Both the position numbers and the translations under genes were made by a program. The notes under the pieces are model-generated. The model made no database searches, had not been told where the DNA came from, and saw only the letters and a program-made list of their open reading frames with translations. 64,000 nt of DNA from Klebsiella pneumoniae (GTDB lineage: Bacteria > Pseudomonadota > Gammaproteobacteria > Eutrophobiales > Eutrophobiaceae). The stretch spans positions 1 to 64,000 of the forward strand of contig CAMDWI010000020.1 in the NCBI GenBank assembly GCA_945878555.1, given 5' to 3'. Below, piece after piece: positions 17,371 through 26,765 of the stretch (the first letter of the stretch is position 1; every line of letters begins with the position of its first letter).

Positions 17371-19599
17371 ATGCAAGAATTCCTGCTCAAATATCCGCCG
17401 ATGTTGTTCGACCAGGGCGAACTCGTGTTTGCACGCGAGTGGCCGTTGTGGGCAGGTTACGCCGTGCTCGCAGCCGTGGCGGTACTCGTACTGGCGATGC
17501 TGGTGTGGAAGCGGCGTTCGCTGGTGTGGTGGCAGCTCGGCGTGATTGGTCTGTTGCAGACCGCGATGGTTGCGCTTGTGCTGCTGATGATCTGGCAACC
17601 GGCGATCCTGACCGAACAATTGCGACAAGGTGACAACGTGGTCGCACTGATGCTGGACACATCCAGCAGCATGAACTACAGCGAGGGCGAGACCGCGCGT
17701 ATGCAGCAGGCGATGTCCGTCATCAATGGTGAGGCGATAGCGCGTGTCGGTTCGCAATATACACTGCAACGATTTGTGTTCGCCGCCGATGCCCGCAGCG
17801 TTGACAGTTACGAACCCTTGCCAGCACCGACGGCACAGTCCAGCCTCGGTAACTCCGTGCAGCAGGTGCTGTCGATGTCACGTGCCAGCCCGCTCGGTGC
17901 AGTCGTGCTCGTCAGTGACGGTGCCGACAATGCCGGTGCATTGACGCAGGAGCAGCTGGCCGAGATTGCACGCTTCGGTGTGCCGGTACATACGATCGGC
18001 ATAGGTAATGAACGGATCGCCGAGGACCTCGAGTTACAGGACATCACGCTGCCGGGCCAGGCGATGCCGGGTACGATCCTGACCGCACGCGTGGCGATAC
18101 GCCATGATGAGCCAGGTGTGGCCAGGTTAAAGGTGTATGACGGCGACAATCTGATCACCGCGAACGAGATCCAGCTGCAACCGGGTACCGGTGTGACCAC
18201 TGCCTGGGTTGATGTGCCGGTCTCGGAGGCGGGCTACCGTGATCTGCGCTTTACGCTGGATGCAAGACCGGGTGAACAGATCGTCGAAAACAATACCCGC
18301 TCCCGTGTGGTCGAGGTCAAGGAAGAGAAATACCGCGTGCTCTATATAGAAGGAGAGCCACGCTGGGAATACAAGTTCATGCGCCGCGCACTGGAGAAGG
18401 ACCCGAGTGTCGAACTGGTCAGCCTGTTACGCGTCAGCCAGAACAAGTTTTATCGCCAGGGTATCCATTCTGAAGAGGAGCTCGCCGCCGGCTTCCCGGT
18501 CGACAAGGCCGAGCTGTTCGGCTTCAATGCGCTGATCATCGGCAGCATTGAGGCGCCGGTCTTCAGCGCCGAGCAACAGCAGCTGATCCATGATTTTGTA
18601 AATGAACGTGGCGGTAATCTGCTGATGCTGGCCGGTCCGAATGGCCTCGGCAATGGCGGCTGGGGTAACGCGGTCGTGGGCGAAATGTTGCCGGTGACAT
18701 TACCAGCGGACGCCGCCGGCTTTGTGCGCTCGAAGGCCCGTGCCCTGTTATCACCGGCCGGTGTACAGTCACCGATGTTGAAACTGAGCCAGGACGTGGA
18801 AGAGAACCGCCGGTTGTGGCAGGAGCTGCCGGAGCTGGCGGACTATCAGAGTGTCGGTGCATTAAAACCGGCCTCGACGACATTATTGAATGTACAACTG
18901 GACGATGGCGAACGACCGTTGTTGATCACCCAGCCGTACGGACGCGGCCAGACCTTTGTACTGGCGACCGGCGGCACCTGGCGCTGGCAGATGAGTCTGC
19001 CGTCCGAGGACCAGCGCCATGAGACCTTCTGGCGCCAGCTGCTGCGCGAGATGGTCATCAACACACCCGGACGATTCCGTCTGTTTACCGAGGTCAGCGG
19101 CGATGAGGTGCGGGTCAACGCCGAACTGCTCGATCCGGATTTCAAACCGGCACGTGACCTGCGGCTGACGGCGATCGTCTCGGCCGCCGATGGCAGCAGT
19201 AACACGCTGGAGTTGCAACCGTCGGCCAGCCTGCCCGGTGTGATGACGGCAGCATTCACGGCCGATCAGAGTGGTCTGTACAGCATCGAGGCCATCTCCC
19301 GGCGCGGAGATGAACCGGTCGATGCCGCCCGTATCGCCGTCCACCATGATGCCGGCACAGCTGAGTTTTATTCGCTGCGCAAGAACAATGCACTGCTGCA
19401 ACAGCTGGCCGTGGCGACTGGTGGCCGTAACTGGGCGCTGGACGAACTCGATGAACTCGCGCAGGCGATCAGCTACTCCGCCGCCGGTATCACCGAACAA
19501 CAACTGCACCCGCTGTGGGACGCGCCGCTGTTGTTCCTGTTATTACTGTTACTGAAGGCGGCCGAATGGACGCTGCGACGCTACTGGAAGACGATATGA
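17371..19599 (+). CDS. Membrane-anchored von Willebrand factor A protein
   Basis: 742 aa. Two N-terminal membrane segments (about 27-46 and 54-77), then a vWA domain with metal-ion-dependent adhesion motif D96-T-S98-S-S100 (VALMLDTSSSMNYSEG) and LVSDGADNAG. A middle region of Ig-like strands leads to a glutamine-amidotransferase-like Rossmann domain (YIEGEPRWEYKFMRRAL; LLMLAGPNGLGNGGWG), and a C-terminal membrane helix (PLLFLLLLLLKAAEWTLRRYW) closes it. The bulk is therefore periplasmic. The stop overlaps the next gene's ATG (ATGA). vWA proteins of this kind are MoxR partners. Confidence 0.85.
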   Translation: MQEFLLKYPPMLFDQGELVFAREWPLWAGYAVLAAVAVLVLAMLVWKRRSLVWWQLGVIGLLQTAMVALVLLMIWQPAILTEQLRQGDNVVALMLDTSSSMNYSEGETARMQQAMSVINGEAIARVGSQYTLQRFVFAADARSVDSYEPLPAPTAQSSLGNSVQQVLSMSRASPLGAVVLVSDGADNAGALTQEQLAEIARFGVPVHTIGIGNERIAEDLELQDITLPGQAMPGTILTARVAIRHDEPGVARLKVYDGDNLITANEIQLQPGTGVTTAWVDVPVSEAGYRDLRFTLDARPGEQIVENNTRSRVVEVKEEKYRVLYIEGEPRWEYKFMRRALEKDPSVELVSLLRVSQNKFYRQGIHSEEELAAGFPVDKAELFGFNALIIGSIEAPVFSAEQQQLIHDFVNERGGNLLMLAGPNGLGNGGWGNAVVGEMLPVTLPADAAGFVRSKARALLSPAGVQSPMLKLSQDVEENRRLWQELPELADYQSVGALKPASTTLLNVQLDDGERPLLITQPYGRGQTFVLATGGTWRWQMSLPSEDQRHETFWRQLLREMVINTPGRFRLFTEVSGDEVRVNAELLDPDFKPARDLRLTAIVSAADGSSNTLELQPSASLPGVMTAAFTADQSGLYSIEAISRRGDEPVDAARIAVHHDAGTAEFYSLRKNNALLQQLAVATGGRNWALDELDELAQAISYSAAGITEQQLHPLWDAPLLFLLLLLLKAAEWTLRRYWKTI

Positions 19600-20501
19600 T
19601 GATCAGAACAGGATTAGTCGGTCTGTTACTGCTGTTACCGCTGTGTGCGACGGCCGAGCAGTACATCACCATCATCCAGGGCCTCGATGGTAATGAGGAA
19701 TACGGCAAACAGTTCACGGCGCAGTCGGAAAAATTGCTGGCCGCCGCGTCCTCGGTCACCGGCAAGGATCAGGTAAAGTTACTGAACGGTGACGCGGCCA
19801 GCCGCGAGCAGGTGCAGGCACATTTCGATGCGCTGGCAAAGGCGATGAAACCGGCCGATCGACTGACTGTGTATCTGGTCGGCCATGGCAGTTATGACGG
19901 GTTCGAATACAAGTTCAATATCCCCGGCCCGGACCTGACCGGCGACGACCTCGCGAACATGCTGGGTGCCCAACCGGCGAAGCAACAAATCATCGTCAAC
20001 CTCGGCAGCTCCAGCGGGGCGACCCAGACGCTGTTGAAGGCGGACAACCGCACCGTGGTCACGGCCACGCGTAATGGTGAGGAACGTCTGGCGACACGCT
20101 TCGGAACCTATTTTGCAAATGCACTGGAAGACAGTGCGGCGGACATCAACAAGAACGAGGCGGTGTCCTTGCAAGAGGCGTTTGATTACGCCGGCCGCAT
20201 GGTGAAGGACTATTTTGAAAGCCAGGGTCAGCTCGCGACCGAACATGCGGTCATGGAGGGCGGTCAGGCGGCACAACTGGTGCTTGCACGCATGAGTAAA
20301 CGTCCGGCACAGGGTGCTGACCCGGAACTGGTGCAGCTGGTACAACAGCGCGAACAGCTCGACATCAGCATCGAACAGTTGCAACTGCGCAAGGCCGAGA
20401 TGGCTCCGGAGCAGTATATGAATGAGTTGCAGCAGTTGATGATAGACCTGTCCGTCGTACAGGACCGGATCGACAGCAAGGAGGCCCCGGGTGCAGAGTA
20501 G
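19596..20501 (+). CDS. Secreted caspase/legumain-fold-like protein with Ser at the Cys site
   Basis: 301 aa from ATG 19596, which overlaps the previous stop. Signal peptide TGLVGLLLLLPLCATA. The fold pattern is that of clan CD peptidases: a hydrophobic strand ending in His-Gly (TVYLVGHGSYDG, H97) and a later strand ending where Ala-Cys is expected. Here that site reads IIVNLGSSSGA, so the nucleophile position (about 138-139) is Ser, and there is no Cys nearby. It is probably a pseudo-peptidase or binding module. The C-terminal third is a long charged helix (LVQLVQQREQLDISIEQLQLR). The next gene starts inside its end. Confidence 0.7.
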   Translation: MMIRTGLVGLLLLLPLCATAEQYITIIQGLDGNEEYGKQFTAQSEKLLAAASSVTGKDQVKLLNGDAASREQVQAHFDALAKAMKPADRLTVYLVGHGSYDGFEYKFNIPGPDLTGDDLANMLGAQPAKQQIIVNLGSSSGATQTLLKADNRTVVTATRNGEERLATRFGTYFANALEDSAADINKNEAVSLQEAFDYAGRMVKDYFESQGQLATEHAVMEGGQAAQLVLARMSKRPAQGADPELVQLVQQREQLDISIEQLQLRKAEMAPEQYMNELQQLMIDLSVVQDRIDSKEAPGAE

Positions 20502-22806
20502 TGCATCACTGATGGCCGTGCTCACCCCGGTTGTGCTGGGCTTGACCCTGTTGCTGGTGACGACAGCACATGCGCGCTCGATCCACTATGGCGCGATAGA
20601 CAATACGGACTTGCTTGCCTGCGACAAACTCGACTGGGGCGGAAAGATCGCGCAGGCAGACAGCTGTTATAAAACCCTGTTACAACAGAACACGGATCCG
20701 GCGATACAGGCCGAGGCACGCTGGGCGCTGGGCGATATCAAGGGCGCGAACACGCTGTTCCAGTCTGCGGTCAAGCTGCGGCCGGACGATGCGAATGTCC
20801 GTCTGCGCTGGGGCGAGTTGTTTATGCAGACCTATCAGTATCAGGACGCGTTTGACTTGTACACCGAGGCCTTGCAGATCGAACCGGACAATGCGTTTGC
20901 GAATGTCGGTGCCTCACGTGCACTGGTCGAGCGCTTCGAGGCGGACGCTGTCAAATATCTCGAACCGGTGCTCGACAATCCCGCTGCCCCGGCCGGCGCC
21001 CGGTTGCAAGGCACGATTATCCTGGCGCGACTGGCGATGGAGGCGTCTGACATGGACGGTGCGACCGCGCAGTTAAAACAGGCCGAACAGATCGCCACCG
21101 AGGCCGGTCTGCCGCTGCTGGAGGTCTATGCACTGTATGCCACGATGGATCTGTTGCTGAATAAAAAGGACAGCGCGTGGATCAAAAAGGCACAACAGAT
21201 CAATCCTGTCTGGGGCGATCTGTATGCGATCCCCGGATATTTTTTCTGGATCAGTCGCCGTTATCGTGAGGCGATCGAGCTGTATGGCGAGGCGGTGCGC
21301 ATCCAGCCGGATCACTGGATAGCGCACATGGAACTCGGCATCAACCTGCTGCGCAATAACGAAGTGACGCGTGCACGCGAGCATCTGCAGATGGCCTATC
21401 AGGGCGACCCGTACAACCCAAAGACGGTCAACACGCTGCGGCTGCTCGACACGTTTGTTGATTTCGATTTGCTCAACCGGCCCGAAAAACCGGCGGCCAG
21501 TATGTTCCCGAAGATGACATTCCGCCTGCACAAGGACGAGAGCGGCGTGCTGGTATCCTATGCCGAGAAGCTGGCCGGGCAGGGTATCGACGAGTTTACC
21601 CGGCGTTACCGGTTCGAACCGAAAGAACCGGTTGTGATTGAGATCTATCCTAACCACGATGACTTTGTCGTGCGCACGATCGGCATGCCCGGCGTCGGCA
21701 TACTCGGTGCGACGTTTGGCTATCTGTTCGCGATGGACTCACCGACGGATCACCCCGAAAACGAATATCACTGGGGCACCACGTTGTGGCATGAGCTCGC
21801 TCATGTGTTCACGCTGGAGGTAACCGACCACATGATCCCGCGCTGGTTCAGCGAGGGCATATCGGTGTATGAGGAGTGGCGTTACGGGCCGATCAAGGGA
21901 GTGCGCATCCCGGTCAATGTGTATGAGGCGATGGTGCAGCAGAAATTCCTGCCGATTGCTGATCTCGACAGTGGCTTTATTCGCCCGACCTACGATGAAC
22001 AGGTGATAGTGTCGTATATGCAGGCCGGGCTGGTCTGTGATTTCATTGATCAGAAATATGGCTTCAACAAGATCAACGATATGCTGGAGCAGTTCCGCCA
22101 GGGCAAGAATACGGCGACCGTGATTGAAAGTGTGTTCGGTATCGCGCCGACTGATTTTGATGCGCAGTTTAACAACTGGCTGCGTGAGCAACACGGTGAG
22201 GTGCTGCGCCAGCTGGAGCCGTGGAAGGAGCTGCAGAAGGAAAGTGTGCAGGCGTTTATGGAAGAGGACTGGGATAGTGTGATCGAACCGGCCGAGGCCG
22301 CGATTGCCCTGTTCCCCGAATACGTCGAGGCCGACAGCCCGTATGTGCAACTGGCGCAAGCGTATGCGGCCACCGATGCAGTCGACAAGGAACTGGAGAC
22401 ACTGCTGGCCTTCTGGCAGCGTGGCGGCTTTGTGCCGGAGGCCTTGTGGAAGCTGGCCAATATCCTCTACGGCAAGGACCGCAAGACCGAGGCAATTGAG
22501 GTACTCTACAGCATCAACTGGGTCAACCCGTTCAATACCGAATTACATGCAACGCTGGGTGACTGGATGCTGGAGGCGGGTGATACCGAGCAGGCGCTGA
22601 ACGAATACCAGGTGTTGCTGGCGATGAACCCGCATGATCTCGCCGATGCGCATTATCGCGTGGCCCGTGCGAATCATCTGCTGAAGCGAGATGAAGAGGC
22701 CCGCAAACATCTGTTGTCTGCACTGGAGATTGCGCCGCACTTCCGGCCTGCGCAGAAACTGTTACTTGAAACGACCCAACAACCCAAACAGCAAAAGCCA
22801 CAATAA
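20491..22806 (+). CDS. TPR protein with peptidase-MA-like gluzincin domain
   Basis: 771 aa, GTG start at 20491 with AAGGAGG just upstream, overlapping the previous gene by 11 bp. A signal peptide (LTPVVLGLTLLLVTTAHA) is followed by tetratricopeptide repeats (about residues 45-330). A metalloprotease domain has HELAH at 434-438 and a downstream Glu in WFSEGISVYEEWR, the peptidase_MA-like HExxH + E arrangement; more TPRs follow to the end. All zinc ligands are present, so it may be active, in contrast to the neighbouring pseudo-peptidase. It is expected in the periplasm. Confidence 0.85.
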   Translation: MQSSASLMAVLTPVVLGLTLLLVTTAHARSIHYGAIDNTDLLACDKLDWGGKIAQADSCYKTLLQQNTDPAIQAEARWALGDIKGANTLFQSAVKLRPDDANVRLRWGELFMQTYQYQDAFDLYTEALQIEPDNAFANVGASRALVERFEADAVKYLEPVLDNPAAPAGARLQGTIILARLAMEASDMDGATAQLKQAEQIATEAGLPLLEVYALYATMDLLLNKKDSAWIKKAQQINPVWGDLYAIPGYFFWISRRYREAIELYGEAVRIQPDHWIAHMELGINLLRNNEVTRAREHLQMAYQGDPYNPKTVNTLRLLDTFVDFDLLNRPEKPAASMFPKMTFRLHKDESGVLVSYAEKLAGQGIDEFTRRYRFEPKEPVVIEIYPNHDDFVVRTIGMPGVGILGATFGYLFAMDSPTDHPENEYHWGTTLWHELAHVFTLEVTDHMIPRWFSEGISVYEEWRYGPIKGVRIPVNVYEAMVQQKFLPIADLDSGFIRPTYDEQVIVSYMQAGLVCDFIDQKYGFNKINDMLEQFRQGKNTATVIESVFGIAPTDFDAQFNNWLREQHGEVLRQLEPWKELQKESVQAFMEEDWDSVIEPAEAAIALFPEYVEADSPYVQLAQAYAATDAVDKELETLLAFWQRGGFVPEALWKLANILYGKDRKTEAIEVLYSINWVNPFNTELHATLGDWMLEAGDTEQALNEYQVLLAMNPHDLADAHYRVARANHLLKRDEEARKHLLSALEIAPHFRPAQKLLLETTQQPKQQKPQ

Positions 22807-22825
22807 CAGGGAGGCAGTGAACCTC

Positions 22826-23851
22826 ATGTCAGAAACACAACTCGATGCAATGGATGCCAGTGCGGAAGGTGTACGTCCGCTGGTGGAGAACTTCCGGTCC
22901 GCCATGGGCCGCATACGTACCGAAGTACGCAAGGTCATCGTCGGCCAGGACGAGGTGGTCGAACACCTGTTAATCACACTGCTGGTCGGCAGTCATTGTC
23001 TGATTACCGGTATGCCCGGTACGGCAAAGACGATGCTGGTGCGCACACTGGCCAGTTCGCTCGGCCTGACCTACAAGCGTATCCAGTTCACACCGGATCT
23101 GATGCCAACCGACGTGACCGGCACCGACATCATCGAGGACGACCCGACCACCGGCCACAAGACCTGGACGTTTGTGCCCGGTCCAGTGTTTACCAATGTG
23201 CTGCTCGCCGATGAGATCAACCGTACACCACCAAAGACCCAATCGGCGCTGCTGGAGGCGATGCAGGAACGCTCGGTCACCGTGCGTGGCAAGAACCATA
23301 TCCTGCCCCCACCGTTCCTCGTGCTCGCCACCCAGAACCCGATCGAACTGGAAGGCACCTATCCGTTGCCCGAGGCGCAGCTGGATCGCTTCCTCTTTAA
23401 TGTTGTGCTCGATTATCTGAGTGCCGACGATGAACTGGCCGTAGTCAACCGCTACACCACCCGGGTCGATATGCCACAGGTCGATGTGTGTACGAATGCG
23501 GAGGAGATCCTCAAATACCAGTGGCTGGTACGCCAGGTGCCGGTCTCTGAATCCGTCAATCGCTATGCGGTCAATCTGGTCCGTGCCACACGACCAAAAG
23601 AAGAAGCCTCACCCGACATCGTCAAACGTTATGTGAATTTCGGCGCCAGCGTACGCGCAACCATGTTCCTGACACTGGCGGCAAAGGCGCATGCCTTGCT
23701 GCAAGGTCGTTATCATGTGACCGAGGCAGACATTGCCGCGATAGCGAGGCCGGTGCTGCGTCACCGTGTGCTGACCAACTACCATGCCGAGTCCGACCGC
23801 GTGACGGTGGATGACGTACTGCAAGGTGTGATCGACAGCGTTCGGGTCTGA
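22826..23851 (+). CDS. MoxR-family AAA+ ATPase
   Basis: 341 aa. Walker A GMPGTAKT (62-69), Walker B VLLADE (125-130), the MoxR block RTPPKTQSALLEAMQE, sensor ATQNPIE and the TYPLPEAQLDRF segment are all present. The start is ATG 22826, with GGGAGG at 22809-22814; the frame open to 22691 lies inside the upstream gene. MoxR ATPases act as chaperones that insert cofactors or assemble complexes with vWA partners; DUF58, BatA/vWA and DUF4175 genes follow directly. This is the cytoplasmic motor of the system. Confidence 0.95.
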   Translation: MSETQLDAMDASAEGVRPLVENFRSAMGRIRTEVRKVIVGQDEVVEHLLITLLVGSHCLITGMPGTAKTMLVRTLASSLGLTYKRIQFTPDLMPTDVTGTDIIEDDPTTGHKTWTFVPGPVFTNVLLADEINRTPPKTQSALLEAMQERSVTVRGKNHILPPPFLVLATQNPIELEGTYPLPEAQLDRFLFNVVLDYLSADDELAVVNRYTTRVDMPQVDVCTNAEEILKYQWLVRQVPVSESVNRYAVNLVRATRPKEEASPDIVKRYVNFGASVRATMFLTLAAKAHALLQGRYHVTEADIAAIARPVLRHRVLTNYHAESDRVTVDDVLQGVIDSVRV

Positions 23852-23859
23852 TAACAGAC

Positions 23860-24765
23860 ATGTCCAGCGTACCCTCACAACCGACCCGCCTGCTGAAACC
23901 AGAGGTGCTCGCCAGTCTGTCGACACTGGATCTGGTCGCGCGCGTGGTAGTTGAGGGTTTTCTGACCGGATTACATCGCTCACCCTCGTTTGGCTTCAGC
24001 CAGGAGTTTGCCGAGTACCGGGAATACTCCGAAGGCGACGACCTGCGCTTTATCGACTGGAATGTGTACGCACGTTCGGACCGCACCTATATCAAACGCT
24101 TCCTCGGCGAGACGAACAGCCATCTGGTGATGTTGCTCGATGCGAGTGCGTCGATGGGCTACGGCACCGGCCAGGTGACGAAGCTGCAATACGGCCAGTA
24201 TCTCGCCGCCTGTCTCGCGTATCTCGCCTCGCGCCAGCACGATGCGATAGGCTGCATCGTATTTGATGAAGAGGTGCGTGACTACCGTCCACCAACAACC
24301 CGCAGCGGCAACCTGATGGCGGTGTTACATACGATTGATCGCGCCACCGCCGCCCACGGCACCAATCTGGACAAACCGTTCCGCCAGTTCGCCGGGCTGA
24401 CCAGTCATCGTGGCATGGTCGCGGTCATCTCGGATTTTTATTGTGATGCCGAACAGATGATCGCCAGCGTGCGTCCGCTCGCGTTTCGCGGACAGGACAT
24501 CGTGTTGTTCCACTTGCTCGATCCGGGCGAGATCAATCTGAAGTTTGATGAGGCCACCTTGCTCGAAGATGCGGAGACCGGTAACGCGGTCGAGGTGTCC
24601 GGGAAGTTTATCCGCGAGGGCTACAGCGCGCGCATGCAGCAACATATCGATGCGATCCGCAAGGCCGCCGCCGGCGTTGGTGCGGACCATGTGCTCGTCA
24701 ATACCGACGAACCGCTGGATCAGGCGCTGCGTAATTACCTGATGTTCAGACAGAGGCGTAAATAA
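23860..24765 (+). CDS. DUF58 domain protein (MoxR partner)
   Basis: 301 aa with no membrane segment. The DUF58 core is clear: HRSPSFGFSQEFAEYREYSEGDDLRFIDWNVYARSD followed by a vWA-like MLLDASASMGYG (D94, S96, S98). DUF58 proteins are almost always encoded next to MoxR and are thought to be its clients or adaptors. It starts 8 bp after the MoxR stop and ends 2 bp before the next gene. Confidence 0.93.
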   Translation: MSSVPSQPTRLLKPEVLASLSTLDLVARVVVEGFLTGLHRSPSFGFSQEFAEYREYSEGDDLRFIDWNVYARSDRTYIKRFLGETNSHLVMLLDASASMGYGTGQVTKLQYGQYLAACLAYLASRQHDAIGCIVFDEEVRDYRPPTTRSGNLMAVLHTIDRATAAHGTNLDKPFRQFAGLTSHRGMVAVISDFYCDAEQMIASVRPLAFRGQDIVLFHLLDPGEINLKFDEATLLEDAETGNAVEVSGKFIREGYSARMQQHIDAIRKAAAGVGADHVLVNTDEPLDQALRNYLMFRQRRK

Positions 24766-24767
24766 CG

Positions 24768-26765
24768 ATGGCCCTGCTCGCACCGTTGTTCCTGCTCGGC
24801 GTACTCGCCATCGGCCTGCCGATCTGGCTGCACCGTTTACAGACCCAGAGCCCGGAGCGTCGCCGGTTCAGCTCAACCATGTTGCTCGAACAAAGCCGGC
24901 AACAGGTCCATCTGAAGAAGAAACTGCGTTATCTGTTATTGCTGGCCCTGCGCATTGCCTTGCTGACGTTGCTGGCACTGACGTTTGCCAAGCCGGTGTG
25001 GGAGCGCGAGACCGCGGTGACGATGGCGCCGGGTTCGATCCTGCACGTGATCGTGATCGACACCTCATACTCGATGCAATACGAGGGCTGGTTTGATCAG
25101 GCGCAACAACAGGCAAACCAGATCATCACCGCAATGGCCGACGGCGATGTGGCGCAGATTATCTCCGCCAGTAACAATGTCGAGGTGAAGACCGAGCCGT
25201 CTGCGCTGCGTGCCGATCTGGTCGCCACGATCGATGCGTTGCAGGCGGGCACCGGTCATCTCGATTTCGGCGCGATGATGTCCGGTGTGAACAATCTGAT
25301 CCGCGACTACAAACAGAACATCATTATTCATCTGATCAGTGATTTTCAGAGCAGCGGTCTGCCTTCGCGATTTGCAGACCTCGTGCCCGAATCACGCAGC
25401 AACCACCTGACCGAATTGCAGTTGTATCCGGTCAGCGGGGAGAGCATACGCAATCTGTATGTCGACACAATCACACGGACGCCGCACGGGCTCGATGTCG
25501 GTATACGGGGCAATCATACCGAGCCTACCGACATTGAGGTGTCCCTGAATATCAATGGTGTGCAGAGTGGACAACAAACAGTCACAGTCGAGGCCGGTGG
25601 CCAGGCCAGTCTTACCTTTACCGTCGACAAATATGAGGAAGGGGACAACCGTGTCGCGGCCGTGCTGCAACAGGACGACGGGCTGCTGGCGGACAACATA
25701 CGGTATGCGGTCGTTGATAACACGCCACCGCGACCGGTGTTGTTATTAACGAACGATGTGCAGGCCTTGCCGGTGACTTACCTGCGCGCCGCGCTCGAGG
25801 CCGGGCAGCAGGGCTACCGCGTCGAGCCGGTCAACATCAATGAATTCGATGCCCGTATCCTGCAGCGCTATCCGTGGATCATCATTGATGATATCGGCAT
25901 TATCAGCGGCGGCCTCTTGACCAGCCTGACGGAATATCTGCAAGGCGGTGGTGCGATCCTCGCCGCCTCCGGTGAACGGGCGATTGCGCAGGCAAGCTTG
26001 CCCTTGCTCAATTATGCGGTCCGCCAGACCAACCTGACGGCCGCCGGGACGCAACCGAGTGCGGTCACCGGTGTCGATGCCAGCCATCCGGTGCTCGCGG
26101 CGACCAGCGGCTGGCGTGATGTGGCGGTGTCGCGTTATCTGGATCTGGTCACCGATGCCGAGGCGCATACGATGGTCAGCCTGGATAACGGTGCTCCGTT
26201 ATTACTGGAGCGCCGCTTTAACCAGGGACGCCTGTTGTTGTTCACCAGCAGTCTGGACAATCGCTGGAACGACATCCCGATCCGCCCGGTGTTCGTCAAC
26301 TTTCTCGCCGAGGCCGCACGTTACCTGTCCGGTCGCGACCAGTTAAAACGCAACCAGATTGCCGGTGATTATATGCAGTTGCTACGCTCCGGCTCAGCCG
26401 CCGGGCAGATGGTCGCCCCGGACGGGCGCACCGTATTGTCGCTGGCCGATACGCATCGCACCCAGCAGATCCGCATGGACCTGACCGGCTTTTATGAGAT
26501 CTATACTGCTGATTCTGAACAATTAATTGCGGTCAATGCGGATCTGCGCGAGTCGGATCTGGCCGTTATGCCGCCCGCCGATATCCAGCGCTGGAAGGAC
26601 GCAGTCGAGGGCAGCACGGCGGCATCCGACGGTGCCGGGGAGATCAAGATTCAGCAGGAACCGGTACAGTTATGGCATATACTGCTCATATTGTTTGGAA
26701 TCGTTGTACTGGTTGAATCACTGCTCGGCAATACCTACCTTGGTGCCGGGCGAGGGTCGGTGTAA
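24768..26765 (+). CDS. BatA-domain / vWA membrane protein
   Basis: 665 aa. The N-terminal BatA module (FLLGVLAIGLPIWLHRLQTQSPERRRFSSTMLL) has two membrane segments (about 4-22, 54-74), then a vWA domain with D98-T-S100-Y-S102. Ig-like strands and an amidotransferase-like Rossmann region follow (PVLLLTNDVQALPVTYLRAALE; WIIIDDIGIISGG), with a final membrane helix (LWHILLILFGIVVLVESLLG). The architecture parallels the 17371 gene, so the two are probably a paralogous pair. The stop (TAA 26763-26765) shares one base with the next ATG. Confidence 0.9.
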   Translation: MALLAPLFLLGVLAIGLPIWLHRLQTQSPERRRFSSTMLLEQSRQQVHLKKKLRYLLLLALRIALLTLLALTFAKPVWERETAVTMAPGSILHVIVIDTSYSMQYEGWFDQAQQQANQIITAMADGDVAQIISASNNVEVKTEPSALRADLVATIDALQAGTGHLDFGAMMSGVNNLIRDYKQNIIIHLISDFQSSGLPSRFADLVPESRSNHLTELQLYPVSGESIRNLYVDTITRTPHGLDVGIRGNHTEPTDIEVSLNINGVQSGQQTVTVEAGGQASLTFTVDKYEEGDNRVAAVLQQDDGLLADNIRYAVVDNTPPRPVLLLTNDVQALPVTYLRAALEAGQQGYRVEPVNINEFDARILQRYPWIIIDDIGIISGGLLTSLTEYLQGGGAILAASGERAIAQASLPLLNYAVRQTNLTAAGTQPSAVTGVDASHPVLAATSGWRDVAVSRYLDLVTDAEAHTMVSLDNGAPLLLERRFNQGRLLLFTSSLDNRWNDIPIRPVFVNFLAEAARYLSGRDQLKRNQIAGDYMQLLRSGSAAGQMVAPDGRTVLSLADTHRTQQIRMDLTGFYEIYTADSEQLIAVNADLRESDLAVMPPADIQRWKDAVEGSTAASDGAGEIKIQQEPVQLWHILLILFGIVVLVESLLGNTYLGAGRGSV

